A stretch of DNA of 64,000 nt, from the NCBI GenBank assembly GCA_030765065.1, contig CM060984.1, positions 100,297,488 to 100,361,487 of the forward strand. Direction: 5' to 3'. This document shows positions 1 through 12,110 of this stretch, piece after piece. The DNA is from Deroplatys truncata (taxonomy: Eukaryota > Arthropoda > Insecta > Mantodea > Mantidae). The notes under the pieces are model-generated. The model saw only the letters and a program-made list of their open reading frames with translations. It was not told the origin of the DNA and searched no databases. A program made the position numbers and the translations under genes. Position 1 is the stretch's first letter. The number at the start of each line of letters is the position of its first letter.

Positions 1-140
1 AAGAAACGCACACGCTCAAGGATCTTCTTTCTAAAAACGCCGTTTTGGGTTCAGCGCACCTCAGAGCGTGTATTTCCAATGAAATCTCGATATCGAAATT
101 TTGGGTGGAACACAACACTTTCTCTATAACAGGTGGTAGA
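1..140 (+). repeat. family A repeat, 3' end fragment (old)
   Basis: A diverged copy of the 3' end of the repeat that dominates this window (structure described under 23128-29000). It shows the 'aatgaaatctcgatatcg' and 'ttttgggtggaacacaacac' blocks in the same order as the younger copies. It runs off the left edge. Confidence 0.7.
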
Positions 141-1370
141 ATTGTATGCACTATACTTTTGAGATTTTATAAATACATTAGATTGTTAGATATCTAAACT
201 TAAAAAAAGAACATACTTATGGGTAAATGTTATAAGCAGGGTCCAGATTCCGATGATTTAAATGTATTTTAAAATTGACCTAAAAATGCTTGCAAAATTT
301 AAAACAATTCCATAATAATATGACCTAAAAGTAAGATTTGTTGATTAAAATTAGTGCATAGTAGGCTATAAATTAATTTATGCATCAATAAAACTGCTAT
401 ATGAGCAGAAAAAGTAGGTATAACAATAATAAGATAATTCAGAAATTAAATTAATATATATTCGTTCCATGTTCTTGTTTCAAGAATCTGAAAACAAACT
501 TAATAAAACTGTTTTTAAAGTAGGCCTTACAAAACTGGAATTAACTTTTTGGAGTTCTCAGGTTACACAAAGTTCATTACTAAAAGAGGACTTCACATCC
601 TATGACAATTATGCAACCTGACTGTGATACCCTTAACGCAAAATAAAAGGGAAAACTGACCTGTCTCATTCCAGTTACTTGCTTCCCTGACAATAGCCAC
701 TTCTCTACGTTTAAGCAACCCCTTCCCAGATTAACCATTTTAATATAAATGTGAGTTTTTTTAAACCAGAATGCGAGTAAAGGATGTATAAAATTACTCT
801 TATTTCTCAGTAGAATAGTGGAATTTCTGATGTTTGAAAAGGTATCCCAAAGTATAATAGGAATAATATAAAAATCTTTATATACAATATGTAATGTCAA
901 AATATTGAGTAAAACCTAAACAAATACCCTAAAATGACCTAATAAATATGCGTTTTTACAACCTTGAACCCAAGATAAGGCTTTATGTACATTTTAGCAA
1001 CGCCTGTGGTGCAACAATCAAAAGATGACAAGTTATCAGAAGTTGGTTATAAGTTTTGAAGTTCATCCATCAGCCCCCGTATATTCCTTTTGAAAAAGAA
1101 TTAAATGAGTATGTAACATTTTATATTCTTTCAGTCATTGTTACGAATAAGACCATTAGTTGCCAAGGACAATTAAACGAAGATGCTAACAATAAGCATC
1201 TAATTTAACGGCACATTTTTATAGTAACCTCATTTGTAACGTACTATGTGAAGCAGTATATTTTGATTAGTAAAATAAAATTATAATCATACGGAAAATA
1301 AATATCAATAACACTAGGAATAGTATTGAAATAAAACTGTAAAGCGAATGTTACTGTAAGTGGAAATGAG
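141..1370. other. AT-rich intergenic DNA, nothing recognised
   Basis: About 1.2 kb of AT-rich sequence with no credible reading frame, tandem repeat or terminal inverted repeat. A 106-codon minus-strand frame (580-900) has no recognisable motif and looks like chance. Confidence 0.5.
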
Positions 1371-1560
1371 GGGTTTTTTTTGTTTTTTTTTCTGAACCTA
1401 AATACAAGATTTTTTTTTTATTATTTTTTTTTTACATTTAAACGGCTAGGAGGTCAATTAAATGTTTATAAAGCACCTTGCTATACACTGGCCTTTTTTT
1501 TTTGTTGGTACGACATTTTTTTTTATTTTTTTTTTATTTTTTTTTTATTTTACAATTATT
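1371..1560. repeat. T-rich low-complexity tracts
   Basis: Several long T runs, interrupted by short unique pieces, lie just beyond the 3' end of the minus-strand LINE. The tract nearest the LINE (about 1516-1556) fits its poly(A) tail read on the other strand. The tracts near 1374-1390 and 1410-1432 may be tails of earlier insertions, or slippage products. Confidence 0.6.
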
Positions 1561-1611
1561 TAAGCAAGGAAGAACAGGATCCTAACAAAAAGGGAAAAGG
1601 GTATTACTTTG

Positions 1612-4600
1612 CTAGTGGAGCTTAAATCTGAATATCCAAGGCTGGAATGGCCCTGTTCTGTGTTGCCGAATCATCTGCCATCTCTCAGCACGTAAACATT
1701 GTCGTAGATGAGGCAGTACACAATCAGCTGGATCGTCCAACGATTGTAGCCAAGTAAAGGTGCCCATAATCAGCCAGAGTAGGGAATTATACAACGGGGG
1801 GCTTACTTTAGGAAGGTTCAAATGCAAAATATCAGAGGGTTGAGGAATCCATCCGGTAGGTATCCAAGTACGACAATATCCTAAAACCCAAGTCCAGACC
1901 ACCGTTTTACCGGAACATTCCATCAGTCGATGAGGCAGGGAATCTGCGGCATTACAAAGTGGGCAGTTGTGGGAAATAGCCATCCGGTGGCGATAGAGTT
2001 TGTCTGCCGTTGGAAGGATTTCGTTTACCACCGCATACGTTACTGCCATCCAATCGAAGTTAATCTGTGGCAGGCTAAAACATCTCCAAATGCGTCTCCA
2101 GGGCAGTTGTGGGTATTTCAGCTGGACATGAGGGATAATAGGAGTAGCTTGAACAAGAAAGGTGTAAATCTTCTTCACCGTACTAAAGTCACCATTCCCC
2201 ACTTTCTCCGGTGGTAACTTCTCCAAGACCTGATAAACTTCACGTAACATTTGGGGAACCTTGTCACGCTCGCCCCGATTAAAAAAGGATGAGTATTGTC
2301 GTTGTAGCGCAATATCCACGGGGTCACCCTGGTTATTCATGGCAAGCAAGAGCATTCGAATCATCAAGGCCTGAGACTGACGAACCACCTCTAATAATCC
2401 CCAGCCACCTTCACCTTTAGGGAGACGGAGTTGCGTACGCGCAATGCGATAAAGCTTTCCTGTCCAGATAAAATAACCTAATATCTGTTCTATTCTCTGG
2501 CAATGGCGTTTTGAGGGCGGAAGAACAGATGCAAGGAACCAAATTCTGCTGAGCGCAAAGCTATTACAAAACCATATACGTTGTACCAAATTCAGCATCC
2601 TGGTTTTCTGCTGATACATCACACCACGTAAGATATTAATACGAGACGTCCAGTTGTATTCCCGCATATCCTCTGCGTCAGTACTAAAGTAGATCCCCAG
2701 AACCTTCGTACGCTGCACAACAGGTATGCCCAAAACTGATGTATCCGGAGGTTGTAACCCAATGGGCAATATCTCGGACTTCCTCATATTAAATGTCATT
2801 CCGGTATTCTCCTCATATTGCTGTAAACAATCTTTTAGGCGTATAATATCGCGGGGTGTGGTAACCATTACAGTAATATCGTCAGCGTAGGCTCGTACCA
2901 CCAGTCTCTGACCATACACATCGATTCCGGTAAGAGTAGATTGAAGACGTCGAAGTAAAGGATCAACATACAAGGCAAATAGTATCATAGACATGGGACA
3001 ACCTTGTCGGACGGAACGTTTAACCGGTATAGCAGCTGTGAGATACCCATTGCAAAGAATCTTAGACGAAGCAACATCATATAGGGCTTGGATAAGATTA
3101 CGGAGCTTATCGGGCACTTTCAAGGCAACCAAACGTTTCCATAGTGCCCCGTGAACGACGTTGTCAAAGGCCTTCTCAAGATCTAAATTAATGACTGCAG
3201 CGGACTGGTGCTCCTGTGCACAGTGCAATATACCACCTCTCAATGCCGCCAGCGTATGATGAATGGCCGTCCCCTTATGTACGGCAGCCTGCATCTCGCT
3301 AAGTATATAGGGTAGAATCTTCTGCATACGAACACTAATGATTTTAACAAACAACTTGTAGTCACAGTTCAATAACGTGATCGGCCGATAATCCTGTGGA
3401 GTCTTCGGCTGCGCACACTTCGGAAGCTGGACCACTATCCCATCTGCAAAAGTAGGCGGCAATCGCTCTGAGGTCCACATTACCTGGAAAACTTGAAGTA
3501 ATTCTTCCCGAATATAGCGCCAACAGCGCTTGTAAAATTCATATGGTAGACCATCAGGTCCTGGAGACGCATGCAACTTTGACGACTGGATCACTTCCAT
3601 GAACTCTGCTGCTGAAACAGGCGTCGTATCATGCCGCAGCTCCTCCGGGACAACCGGAGCAACCCCAGACATATACTCGTCCACAGCACTGGAGCATTCC
3701 GCTGGGACGGAGAAGCGTTGGACGTAAAAGGAGTGCACTTCACGAAGAATTCCGGCTGTAGTGGAAATTTTCTGTCCATCAACCTCCAAATGAGTGACGA
3801 GCTTCCGGCGACCATGTTTACGTTCCTTCGCCAGATGGTAAAAACTCGCCTTTTCCCCAAAAACCACTTCCGCCGAGTGTACTTTGGACAAACACCCCTG
3901 TAACTCCTTAGATTTTCGGACCTTAATGTGTTCTTTGATGCCTCTCATAAGAGACTGAACATCATCACCTTGCTGTTGGCGTATGTGTAGTTCCTGAAGG
4001 ACTTGCAGGTAATAGTCCATGGTTTCCCTCCTAGCCAGAGCTCGACGACAGGCTGCAGCCCGAAAGAAATAACGAAGCGCAGGCTTGGCTTTACACACCC
4101 ACCAGAAGGCTTTATTCTGTGCTAGCAGAAAGGATACCCGCAACCGCGATCAAAGATCCTGGAAATCCCTTAGCACGTCCTTATCCATAAGCAACGAGCA
4201 GTTTAATTTCCAATAACCTCTACCTCTACTGTAGATCGCTGCCCTACCTTCAAAGGCATGTATGAGTGCATTATGATCACTGAATGCGACAGGCACTATC
4301 TCTGTACGATGAAGACGTGATAAGAGTTCAGTCGGCACGTACATGCGGTCCAGCCGCGATGCTGATAGGCCTCTCACGAAAGTAAATTGTACTGCGGAAC
4401 CATGCGTATGCTCCCAGGTATCCTTTAACCGCATTTGCTCCACCAGCTGCTGCAAAGTAACACACCCATTAAAGGCTCCACGTTGATCTTTGGCCGCCAA
4501 CGTACAATTAAAGTCACCGACAAGTACAAAGGTAGCACCCGATGGGATATGGGTCAGGAGGTCTTGCCGAAAAAACTCCTCTCGTTGTTTGCGTTTATTA

Positions 4601-4917
4601 CTACCAGCAGGTGCGTAGATATTCACGAAAGTCACGTCATTATACACTGCCGAAAGAACCCTACCGGAAGGATGGTATCCAAAACTGTGTAATCGTAAGC
4701 CTTGTCTGTAAACAATCGCCGTACCGGAACCCTCGGGGCCAAGATTGGTCTCGTAATCGAAGCCATACAAAAAATCCAGATTACAAAGATTCACCTCCTG
4801 TAAAAAACAAATGTCTATGTCATTACTGATCAAAAAGTCCCTTAAAAGTTGTTGTTTAATAACCTGTCGCAGGCCGTTAACGTTGAGCGAAGCCCATATT
4901 TGAAGACCTACCGGCAT
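1612..4917 (-). pseudogene. LINE ORF2, endonuclease plus reverse transcriptase, broken by one in-frame TGA
   Basis: The N-terminal 255 codons are an apurinic/apyrimidinic-type endonuclease: 'LNVNGLR', 'FLQEVN' (metal-binding Glu), 'VGDFNCTL' (Asp-Asn pair) and 'FSDHNALIHA' (SDH catalytic motif). A TGA at 4152-4150 ends this part. Reading continues in the same frame for 845 more codons with reverse transcriptase: 'PGPDGLPYEFYK', 'YRPITLLNCDYKL', 'NLDLEKAFDNV' (first catalytic Asp), 'RQGCP' and 'YADD' (catalytic pair). The C-terminal region has a zinc-binding-like 'CPLCNAADSLPHRLMEC'. ORF2 nicks target DNA and copies the RNA in place. Position and context suggest a single nonsense change, perhaps TGG to TGA, but a programmed readthrough cannot be ruled out from sequence. 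Confidence 0.88.
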
Positions 4918-4992
4918 TTAAAGGGCAAGGATCGTATATTCAATAGTTGCAAGCGGAGAACAACCAGTGAGCACTGCAGAAACAACACAATC

Positions 4993-6207
4993 TCAATCAT
5001 CACTATCCGGGTGCGGGTCATCCTTTGTAAGTTTAGGGGAACGTTGGTGATCCTCAAAATCATCGCTGTCATCTACTGCCGGCCGCTTGCCTGAGTCCGC
5101 CTCTTTCGTTGTGGAACGAGCCGGAGAGTTACCGGGCAACGGTTGCACATCTTGGGAGTGCTGTCGTGTCATGGCACTTTCTACATCCATCCGCCTATGC
5201 TGGCTCCGTATCCGAGGATCTCGACTAGACAAAGAAGCAGAAGACTTTTGCCTTAAAAGTGCTACCTCACTCGCCGATATCTCTACTTCTTCATCACAAA
5301 CGATCTCCATATCCCCATCCTGAGAATTTTGCGAAAAAGAGGGTACCTCGGGCATTTCGAATGCCGACTTCCGATCAACAAAGGGCGTAATAGATCCGTC
5401 CACAATTGCATGTTCGGTTGCTGCAGTCAACAGCGGTGTCTCCACCCCAGCAGGACCACCACTTCCTGAATCTGAAGAGCGCGCTGGAAGGTTCACCGAC
5501 AAAGGTTCTACCACAGACGTTTGTGACATAATGGAAGCCTGCTTCTGGGCGACTGCATCAGAAGAGGTGGCAACACTCGCCGCCTCACTGAAGGTTACCG
5601 GTCGATTCCTTGGAGTTATAGGTAGCCGCGTGGCACGTAGAGGACAAGCTGCTTTTAAGTGGGTAGTGTCATGACACAAATGACAAGCCTGTGGTTGGCC
5701 GATGTAACTGATGGCAATCAAATACGAATCGATAACTAAACTAGCCGGTATATGACGTTTGAGCCCCATTTTTACAGCATGCACTCCGTTGTTAGACGAA
5801 AGAAGATACTGTGAGCCCCATCTTTCCCTACGGACATCATACACTGTACCATATTTACTTAGTTCCTGTGACAGTACCGTAAAGGGCACCTCAGAAGGCA
5901 GGTTAAACACCCGAACATTTACTGTTTGCTGATCACCTGGTGTAATATTCACTTTTGTTATGTCGCCGGAGGCGTATGTAAAATTTTGTTCCTCTTTAAA
6001 CCGCGAGAGAAGATTATCATACAATACCGCCGATAACAATTTCACATAGATAGCTCGTTCCCTGGTGTGAAGCTGGAGCGTGTCGACCTGATCAGCTTGA
6101 AGCCCCATGAAGTTCACTAGCCACTGGTGGATTTCTAGTGCAGTGGGTTTAATCGCCGTCGTCGTAAACTGAATTTTGAGAGTATTCACACGTTTATAAA
6201 CCGCCAT
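4993..6207 (-). CDS. LINE ORF1, gag-like RNA-binding protein with CCHC zinc knuckle
   Basis: This 404-codon frame starts at the ATG that closes the 5' untranslated region and ends 75 bp before ORF2. Residues of about 100-175 resemble the RRM-like fold common in LINE ORF1 proteins (the stretch around 'NLPSEVPFTVLSQELSKYG'). It is followed by a GQPQ motif and one zinc knuckle of the form C-x2-C-x4-H-x4-C ('CHLCHDTTHLKAAC'). The C-terminal half is acidic and Ser/Pro/Asp-rich, probably disordered, ending in repeated Asp. In such elements ORF1 coats the element RNA and forms the ribonucleoprotein used for target-primed reverse transcription. The frame is fully open. Family placement is by motif; there is no sign that the host has adopted it. 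Confidence 0.8.
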   Translation of the reverse strand: MAVYKRVNTLKIQFTTTAIKPTALEIHQWLVNFMGLQADQVDTLQLHTRERAIYVKLLSAVLYDNLLSRFKEEQNFTYASGDITKVNITPGDQQTVNVRVFNLPSEVPFTVLSQELSKYGTVYDVRRERWGSQYLLSSNNGVHAVKMGLKRHIPASLVIDSYLIAISYIGQPQACHLCHDTTHLKAACPLRATRLPITPRNRPVTFSEAASVATSSDAVAQKQASIMSQTSVVEPLSVNLPARSSDSGSGGPAGVETPLLTAATEHAIVDGSITPFVDRKSAFEMPEVPSFSQNSQDGDMEIVCDEEVEISASEVALLRQKSSASLSSRDPRIRSQHRRMDVESAMTRQHSQDVQPLPGNSPARSTTKEADSGKRPAVDDSDDFEDHQRSPKLTKDDPHPDSDD

Positions 6208-6415
6208 GGTTACCGTTTAGAACTTACAAAACAAGAAAGAAAGTATACCCAATTAAACAAGCGTGTACTCGGAGACACTGAAAACTGTACACAACAGCAA
6301 ACAAATAACTCGCACCGGTGCCGGCCGGTTACACTAACACACAGCGGACAGACAACCTCACGGCACGCCTGCCACTGCACGACTGGGTTGAGAGGCAGTG
6401 CCATCAGCGGCCGGA

Positions 6416-7213
6416 AACGGGTGGTTTTTCCCTCTATTGTTAAGTGTTCCGTTAGGTTGCTGGAAAGCAGAGATGTAGAAAAGGGTCAATGTTCGCCAAA
6501 AGCCAGATAGCCTTAGGCCTCCAATGAAAGAAGCTAGAAATCAGGCGATAGTGGAATGGGGAGATATAGAACGTTTGAAATAGAGAAACAGGAGATTTTA
6601 GAATACATACTTGGTTGTGGTAATTCCTTAGAGATGGGTGTTAGAAGATTTTAGAATACACACTTGGCAGAGTTAATTCCTGGGAGATGGTCGTCAGAAA
6701 CGTTTAGAAGACAGCGGATAGACACAATGATATGAAGTGTAACAAATAAGAAAGCGGGCGTGTGTGTGTGTCGAAGTAATAGCAGGAATCAAATAAACGA
6801 GCAGGAAAACAAACAGTCGTATACACCACTAACCCGAGATCAAAGATCCATGCAAAGAACCCTGAGCTAGTACCGAACCCGGGACCATTCCTACAAATCG
6901 CGTACCGCCAAACAACATGAAATCCTATCACATATGTTACAAACATAATCCTTGGAGGATCTCTTTGCATGGAAAGGTGACCTAGTATTTTCCACTGATT
7001 GTAGCTTTGCTTCTGGACGGCCAGTCATAAGCCGACTGTTTGTTTTGTGAGACATTTTCAGGAAATATAAAAGACATATGTGTATATTCCTTGCTGAGAG
7101 CAAGGTCTGATAGAGAAAGGAAGAGCTGATGAAAAAGTGAAATGAAATATTTAGCTCAGGGTCAACCTGCTGTCTCTGTCATTCGATTTCTGCTCCTCCA
7201 AACCAGAAAAAAA
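6416..7213. other. intergenic DNA without recognised features
   Basis: A short direct repeat of a 'gattttagaatacayac' phrase occurs near 6595 and 6650, and a short (TG)n tract lies near 6760. No frame here has a recognisable motif. Confidence 0.4.
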
Positions 7214-7297
7214 ACTCTGATGCGTTAAAATTCACATGACTTTCTCTACCTTCTACAGATTATTAGTGGGTGTACAAATTATTCTTACGAAATTTTA
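7214..7297 (+). repeat. family A repeat, 5' end fragment (old)
   Basis: Matches the first about 85 bp of family A in plus orientation, including 'cacatgactttctctacc'. It stops where a reverse-strand copy begins at 7298, so the two face each other. Confidence 0.65.
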
Positions 7298-8198
7298 TTA
7301 CTTTCTCTACTACGTATAGTAAGTAGGGGAAGTATTGCATTCCACCCAAAAATTCGATACCGAGATTTCACCGAAATATATGTTTTGAGAGCCCCTGATC
7401 CAAAAAAAGCATTTTTGGAAACATGTCCGTGTGTGTGTCTGTGTGTCTGTCTTTGAACAGCATAACTCAGAAACGAACAGTCGGATAAACACCAAACTTG
7501 GTATTTAGGTTCAGTATCTTCCAGAGATGCGACACGAAAGTTTTCAAGAAAATCCCCCATCCCAGAATACCCTTTACATGAACACATTTCGAAAATTTTA
7601 ATTTACTCAAAAATGGCTCTAACGATTTTGATTAAAATATATGTTTACGATATTTTCATGACAAATAAATGTATATCTTGAATTTTCTGGGAATGTCTCC
7701 AAAAGTATTCTTCATTGTGAACGACTTTTGCATAACTGGTAAACCATAAGAGATAGACAAAATGTTACTACACAAAAAATGTAGATCGCGTTAAAATACG
7801 CAAATTATGGTATATACATTTTTTGTTGTTGAGTGAACCATTTTTGAGATATTGGTTGTTATTCCCTTAAATTTTTTAATACTTATTTTCTCAAATGGGA
7901 ATTCGTTATTCATTTTTTTGTCTTGGATATGCAAAGAGTATTAATCTGTGACAAAGGGAATGGTGCTGCACCTAGCAACCAGCTATTAAGAGATATGTAT
8001 ATGCTTAAAGGCTACTGTATATCTATATTGCCCTTGTAAATATATATTCCCCTTACATCTACAAGAAACTTAGCAATAATATAGAGTCTGCAAATGTTTA
8101 TCTCGATTAACATGAAGTAGATGGAGAATAAGCGTTTGTAAAAATAGTTTTACAAGAGTAGAGAAAGTCATGTGAGTGTAACACATCAGATTTTTTTT
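7298..8198 (-). repeat. family A repeat, full-length copy
   Basis: Reverse-strand copy from the 'actttctctactacgtata' end to the 'gtgagtgtaacacatcaga' end. It includes the (GTGT/GTCT)n core at about 7421-7454. Same block order as the array copies; the distal half, around 7900-8100, is more diverged. Confidence 0.85.
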
Positions 8199-8864
8199 CT
8201 GTGTACTTCATTTTAATCGACATAAACCTTTCCAGAAGTAGCTACATTACACATTTCGTTATACATACAAAGGGAATATTTAAAAAGCAGACGCTATTTG
8301 CTGGCCTTAAAATTTCAAACTCTTTTCATGATATCACGAGATACAACTGAAAATCGACAGAGCTTTAAAACAATTCGAACCATTAATAACGGATATCTCG
8401 GAAATGGCTGATGCCACAAAAAATTATTAATTAAAATAAATTGTGTCTTAAGGAGATTTACATTTTTTGTGCAGTGCGTTTTCGTTTATCACTCTAACTT
8501 CACCCGTTATACAAGATTATATAAAATTCCTTCCGAATGAGCAGGACTTTCAGGCAATTACAATAAAATTCAATATATATATATATACTTTGTCATCTAA
8601 ATATGGCATTTTAATCAAAAATCGTTAGCCATTTTCAGAAAATAAAATATTTCGAAAAATGTTCTGAGGAAAAGGCAGTTGGGGGTGGGCCACTTTCTAA
8701 TCTTCGTGTGTCATCTTTGGAGGACACTGAACTTAAATACCAAGTTTGGTATTTATCCAACTTTAGGGTCCTCAATGTATACATTTCAGGTAAAATCTCG
8801 ACATCGAATTTTTGAGTGGAATACAATACTTCCCTACCTAGTATATGTAGTAGAGAAAGTAAAA
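8199..8864 (+). repeat. family A repeat, old diverged copy
   Basis: It has the same block order as the young copies but a variant internal phrase ('tatctcggaaatggctgatg' in place of 'tatctcgaaaacggttcact') and no microsatellite core. An (AT)n run sits near 8574. It represents an older subfamily, also seen at 21.9-23.1, 35.9-36.3 and 51.5-53.3 kb. Confidence 0.7.
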
Positions 8865-9060
8865 GGAGGCGGAATGAGGAGTGTTTTGTGCGAAGGACCT
8901 CCTTTTGTGCAGGAAACTATGATTGAATAATATATCGTGTGTTCAGATTTACATTTACAGTTAGCTTGCATCTGAGAAATCAGTCTTCTTTTAAGTCCAG
9001 CAAACTAAAATGAATCAGAGCTATAAACCTGTGAACTAAAAATAAATGCCAGATATCATT

Positions 9061-9908
9061 AAAAAAATCTGATGTGTTACACTCACATGACTTACTCTAC
9101 TCTTGTACAAACTATTTTTACAAAACGCTTATTCTCCATATGCTTCATGTTAATCGATATATCGAAATGTCAATCTTATTGCTAATTTTCTTGTAGATGC
9201 AAGGGGAATATGGTAGGTTTTAAGCGATAGTCAAATATTTTAACGCTGGTTGCTATGTGGCGCATTCCATTCTCTTTGCATGTCCAGGACATAAAAAATG
9301 AGTAACGAATTTGAGAAAAAGTATAAGTATTGGAAAATTTAAGGGAATAACAAGCAATATCTCGAAAACGGTTCACTCAACAAAAGAAATGTATATGACA
9401 TAAATTGTGTATTTTAACGCGATCTACATTTTTTGTGTAGTAAAATTTTGTCTATCTCTTATAGTTTACCAGTTATGCAAAAGTCGTTCACAATGAAGAA
9501 TACTTTTGGAGACATTCCCAGAAAATTCAAGATATAAATTTCATTTCTCATGACAATATCTTAAACATATGATATTTTAATCAAAATCGTTAAGAGCCAT
9601 TTTTGAGAAAATTAAAATTTTCGAAAAATGTTCTATGTAAAGGGTAGTTTGGGGTGGGGGGATTTTCTTGAAAACCTTCGTGTCGCATCTCTAGAAGATA
9701 CTGAACCTAAATACCAAGTTTGGTGTGTATACGACTGTTCGTTTCTGAGTTATGCTGTTCAGAGACACACAGACATGTTTCCAAAAATGTTTTTTTTTTT
9801 TGGATTCAGTGAGTCTCAAAACATGTATTTCCGGTGAAATCTCGGTATCGAATTTTTGGGTGGAATACAATACTTCCCCTACTTACTATACGTAGTAGAG
9901 AAAGTAAT
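9061..9908 (+). repeat. family A repeat, full-length copy
   Basis: Starts with 'aaatctgatgtgttacac' and ends with 'acgtagtagagaaagtaa'. The internal microsatellite is reduced to a few units near 9765. Confidence 0.85.
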
Positions 9909-10099
9909 AACTGAACGTCGAACAGAATATCTATTTTTCGTTGTTAAGGAAATGCTCCAGAAAAATGTTAAATTGTACATGAATTTAATTGAAATTTGGT
10001 GTTTACATTTCAGTTCTATGTCCTTTATGCTTTCTGTTAAATTTTCAACAAAGAAGAAGAAGAAAAATACTCCTTTTTTACTCCACTTTTAAACCAAAA

Positions 10100-10137
10100 A
10101 TCTAATGTAATGCTTTTACACGACTTTCTCTATCGAT
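10100..10137 (+). repeat. family A repeat, 5' terminal stub
   Basis: Only the first 40 or so bases are present ('cacgactttctctatcga'), cut off by the start of the GC-rich island. Confidence 0.5.
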
Positions 10138-10660
10138 GACAAATCCAGGTATATTATGTATTGTGATGCAGCTGTGTGCCGAGGTTATCATGTGGATGGC
10201 GCGACCGACAGGCCGCGTGGAGAGACAAGGTAAAGCGCTCTTCTCCCGACAAATTCCAGGAGCGCTATCAAGAGATAACGGGATTTTTCTGAAGCTTCTT
10301 TCTTCCCTCTCACGAAGCTTCCAGAAATTCTTGCACTTGTGTAAAAGCGAACGTACTCGCGAGTTACGGAGTGATAATGAGTTGTTCTTGATGCGACATA
10401 AAGCGCTGCTATGAGCGAGGTCGTGACGACAGTTGAGACATATAGCGAGTGCTACTACTGCGAGTGTGAGAGAAGTCTTGTGTTCGACGCCCCAGTGAGT
10501 GAAGCGGAAGGAGGAAGAGGCTGCTTCGCGCGTGATCCATTTCGCCGCTATGCTCCAGAGTAGGTGAAGCGACGGTGAAAATTAAACTGAATCAAATAGT
10601 GAAGTGACAGTGTAGGACTGAACTAAACTGCAGTGTGACGGTTAAAACTGAACAAAGTCA
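10138..10660. other. GC-rich island of unknown nature (possible solo LTR or exon)
   Basis: About 520 bp that is clearly richer in G+C and CpG than both flanks. It has no frame with a recognisable domain; the 92-codon plus frame at 10136-10414 is unremarkable. The right part repeats a 'gtgaagygacrgtg' style phrase and 'aaactgaac' near 10590-10660. A solo long terminal repeat that cut into the family A copy would explain its abrupt left edge, but no target duplication or second LTR is visible. Confidence 0.35.
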
Positions 10661-10911
10661 CAATATTATACTTATTCTATCTTCTAAGTTATTTAAGATA
10701 ATTATATTTTTACCTCGGAATTATTTCAAATGAAGCAAGAAGGTTTCAACATCCGGAAACAGCATTCGAATGCTTGTTCCTGGTAAGAAAATCTTCTGAT
10801 ACAGAGAAAAGAACGCTGAAAAAAAACAAGAATAAAAAACTTTTAAGCATATGCGTTAGATGATACTTAGGAAAATTTTTAACTTGCCAAATAGAATATC
10901 CCTTTTTTTTT

Positions 10912-11160
10912 ATTTATTTATGGACGCTCTTTAACTACAATGGTTCTTAGCGTCCCATTCCATATTGAGCGTGAAAGACCGGTAATTTTGCTCAGAGACC
11001 TCTTTATTAGGCTTGAGGTTCTTTTACGTGCCGTAAATCTACGACACGGGACCACCGGCTTTAGTTCCCTTCCGAAGAAAGCAATGCTAAGTATTTTAAC
11101 GCCCGAAAAAATCCATCGCCCTCCACCGGGTTTGAACCCGCGACCTTGGGCAGAATATCT
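10912..11160 (-). repeat. SINE-2, tRNA-related short interspersed element
   Basis: Reverse-strand copy; its mate is at 12795-13045. Near 11125-11150 the complementary strand reads 'gcgggttcaaacccgg', a polymerase III B-box. The body ('accggtaattttgctcagag' read on plus) ends in an A/T-rich tail at the left. The A-box half is missing, so the copy is 5' truncated. Confidence 0.75.
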
Positions 11161-11865
11161 CGAAAACAGATAATAAAGAGCTGAGGGTTTCAATTTCTCC
11201 GTTTTAATGGTATGCTTCTCTGGAAGTAAATTCTACAAATTTCAACGAATTTAACCGAAAATTATGCTGTAGCCTTATGTAATATACCTACAAGAGATAT
11301 TTAAATTTCTGTTTAATATATTTTAAACGTTTCGAAGTAGTTATTTCCAAAACACTTGGAATCTTTTGGAAAATTTCCCCCATTATGAAATTCTGAAGTA
11401 AGGGGGAAAAAACATTAATGTGGTTTAAGCATAGATTTTTAAACCTCTGTACTTCAAAATCAACCATAGGATTTTCGAGATAAAGATTATAACATGTCAT
11501 AATACTTTAAAAAAAAATAAAAACACATTTTAAAAAATAAAGTCCTAACCGCAGAAGTAGTTTGAGAACGGAAACATAGCACACGTAGATTTCATTTTCT
11601 GACATTTCAATAACTTGGGGTGAAAATTTCAAACTCCATCCTGTGAAAAATTTACAATAATGAAATTTTCAGAAAAAAGTTTGGAATAGCAGAATTAGCT
11701 GTAAATTTTCTGTCATCTTAGCAGGATAGTGACTCCTTAAATCTTGCTAAAGGAAATTTAAATGTGAAGGAGATAGATTGTGAATCTAAGAAGTGTAGAC
11801 ATTTTTAGAGGAGTAAATTAATAGTTTAAAGAGTATATCAAAATTTCAGTGGAGATTCTTTTAAA
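11161..11865. other. AT-rich intergenic DNA, nothing recognised
   Basis: No tandem repeat, inverted termini or credible frame was found. Confidence 0.4.
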
Positions 11866-12110
11866 TAAACATCGGGTACTGCTTAGGGATATATCCGCCT
11901 CCGGGGCCCACTGCGTGGATACGAAGAGCAGCAACCCCGAGGTACCAGAGCTATCCAGTGCCCGGGGGTAGAACTGGGTCACCTTGTCTCCCGGGGACAT
12001 AAATAGCGAGACTGGTCCTCCAGATTGGGGTTGGATCGACAGGCCAACAACCTCCATCTGGAAAAAAAAGCTCATATCGTTGAGGCCAAGGCTCCATAGC
12101 AGCAGTAGTA
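11866..12110. other. GC-rich island, probable unidentified repeat
   Basis: A sharply bounded 240-bp GC-rich stretch in AT-rich flanks. On the minus strand it gives a 109-codon frame (12147-11818), the only open reading frame of note, without a family I can name. The sharp composition boundary suggests an inserted repeat, but no boundary signal is visible. Confidence 0.3.

Larger units (their letters stand above)
1517..6415 (-). mobile_element. Tx1/L1-like non-LTR retrotransposon (LINE), nearly full length
   Basis: The element has a GC-richer 5' untranslated region (about 6208-6415), ORF1 (6207-4993), a 75-bp gap, ORF2 (4917-1612) with apurinic endonuclease then reverse transcriptase, a short 3' region and a poly(A)-like tail. 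The zinc-knuckle ORF1, the endonuclease-first ORF2 and the lack of an RNase H domain resemble Tx1-like members of the L1 group more than Jockey or I clades; that clade call is by motif style only. Outer limits are approximate because no target-site duplication could be fixed in the T-rich left flank. A single in-frame stop in ORF2 is the only obvious lesion, so the insertion looks fairly young. Confidence 0.85.

Noticed and set aside
580-900. 106-codon minus-strand frame
   Set aside because: No recognisable motif and no coding-like composition in AT-rich DNA; likely chance.
6210-6404. 64-codon Cys-rich frame upstream of LINE ORF1
   Set aside because: Lies in the LINE 5' untranslated region and has no domain; better explained as leader sequence.
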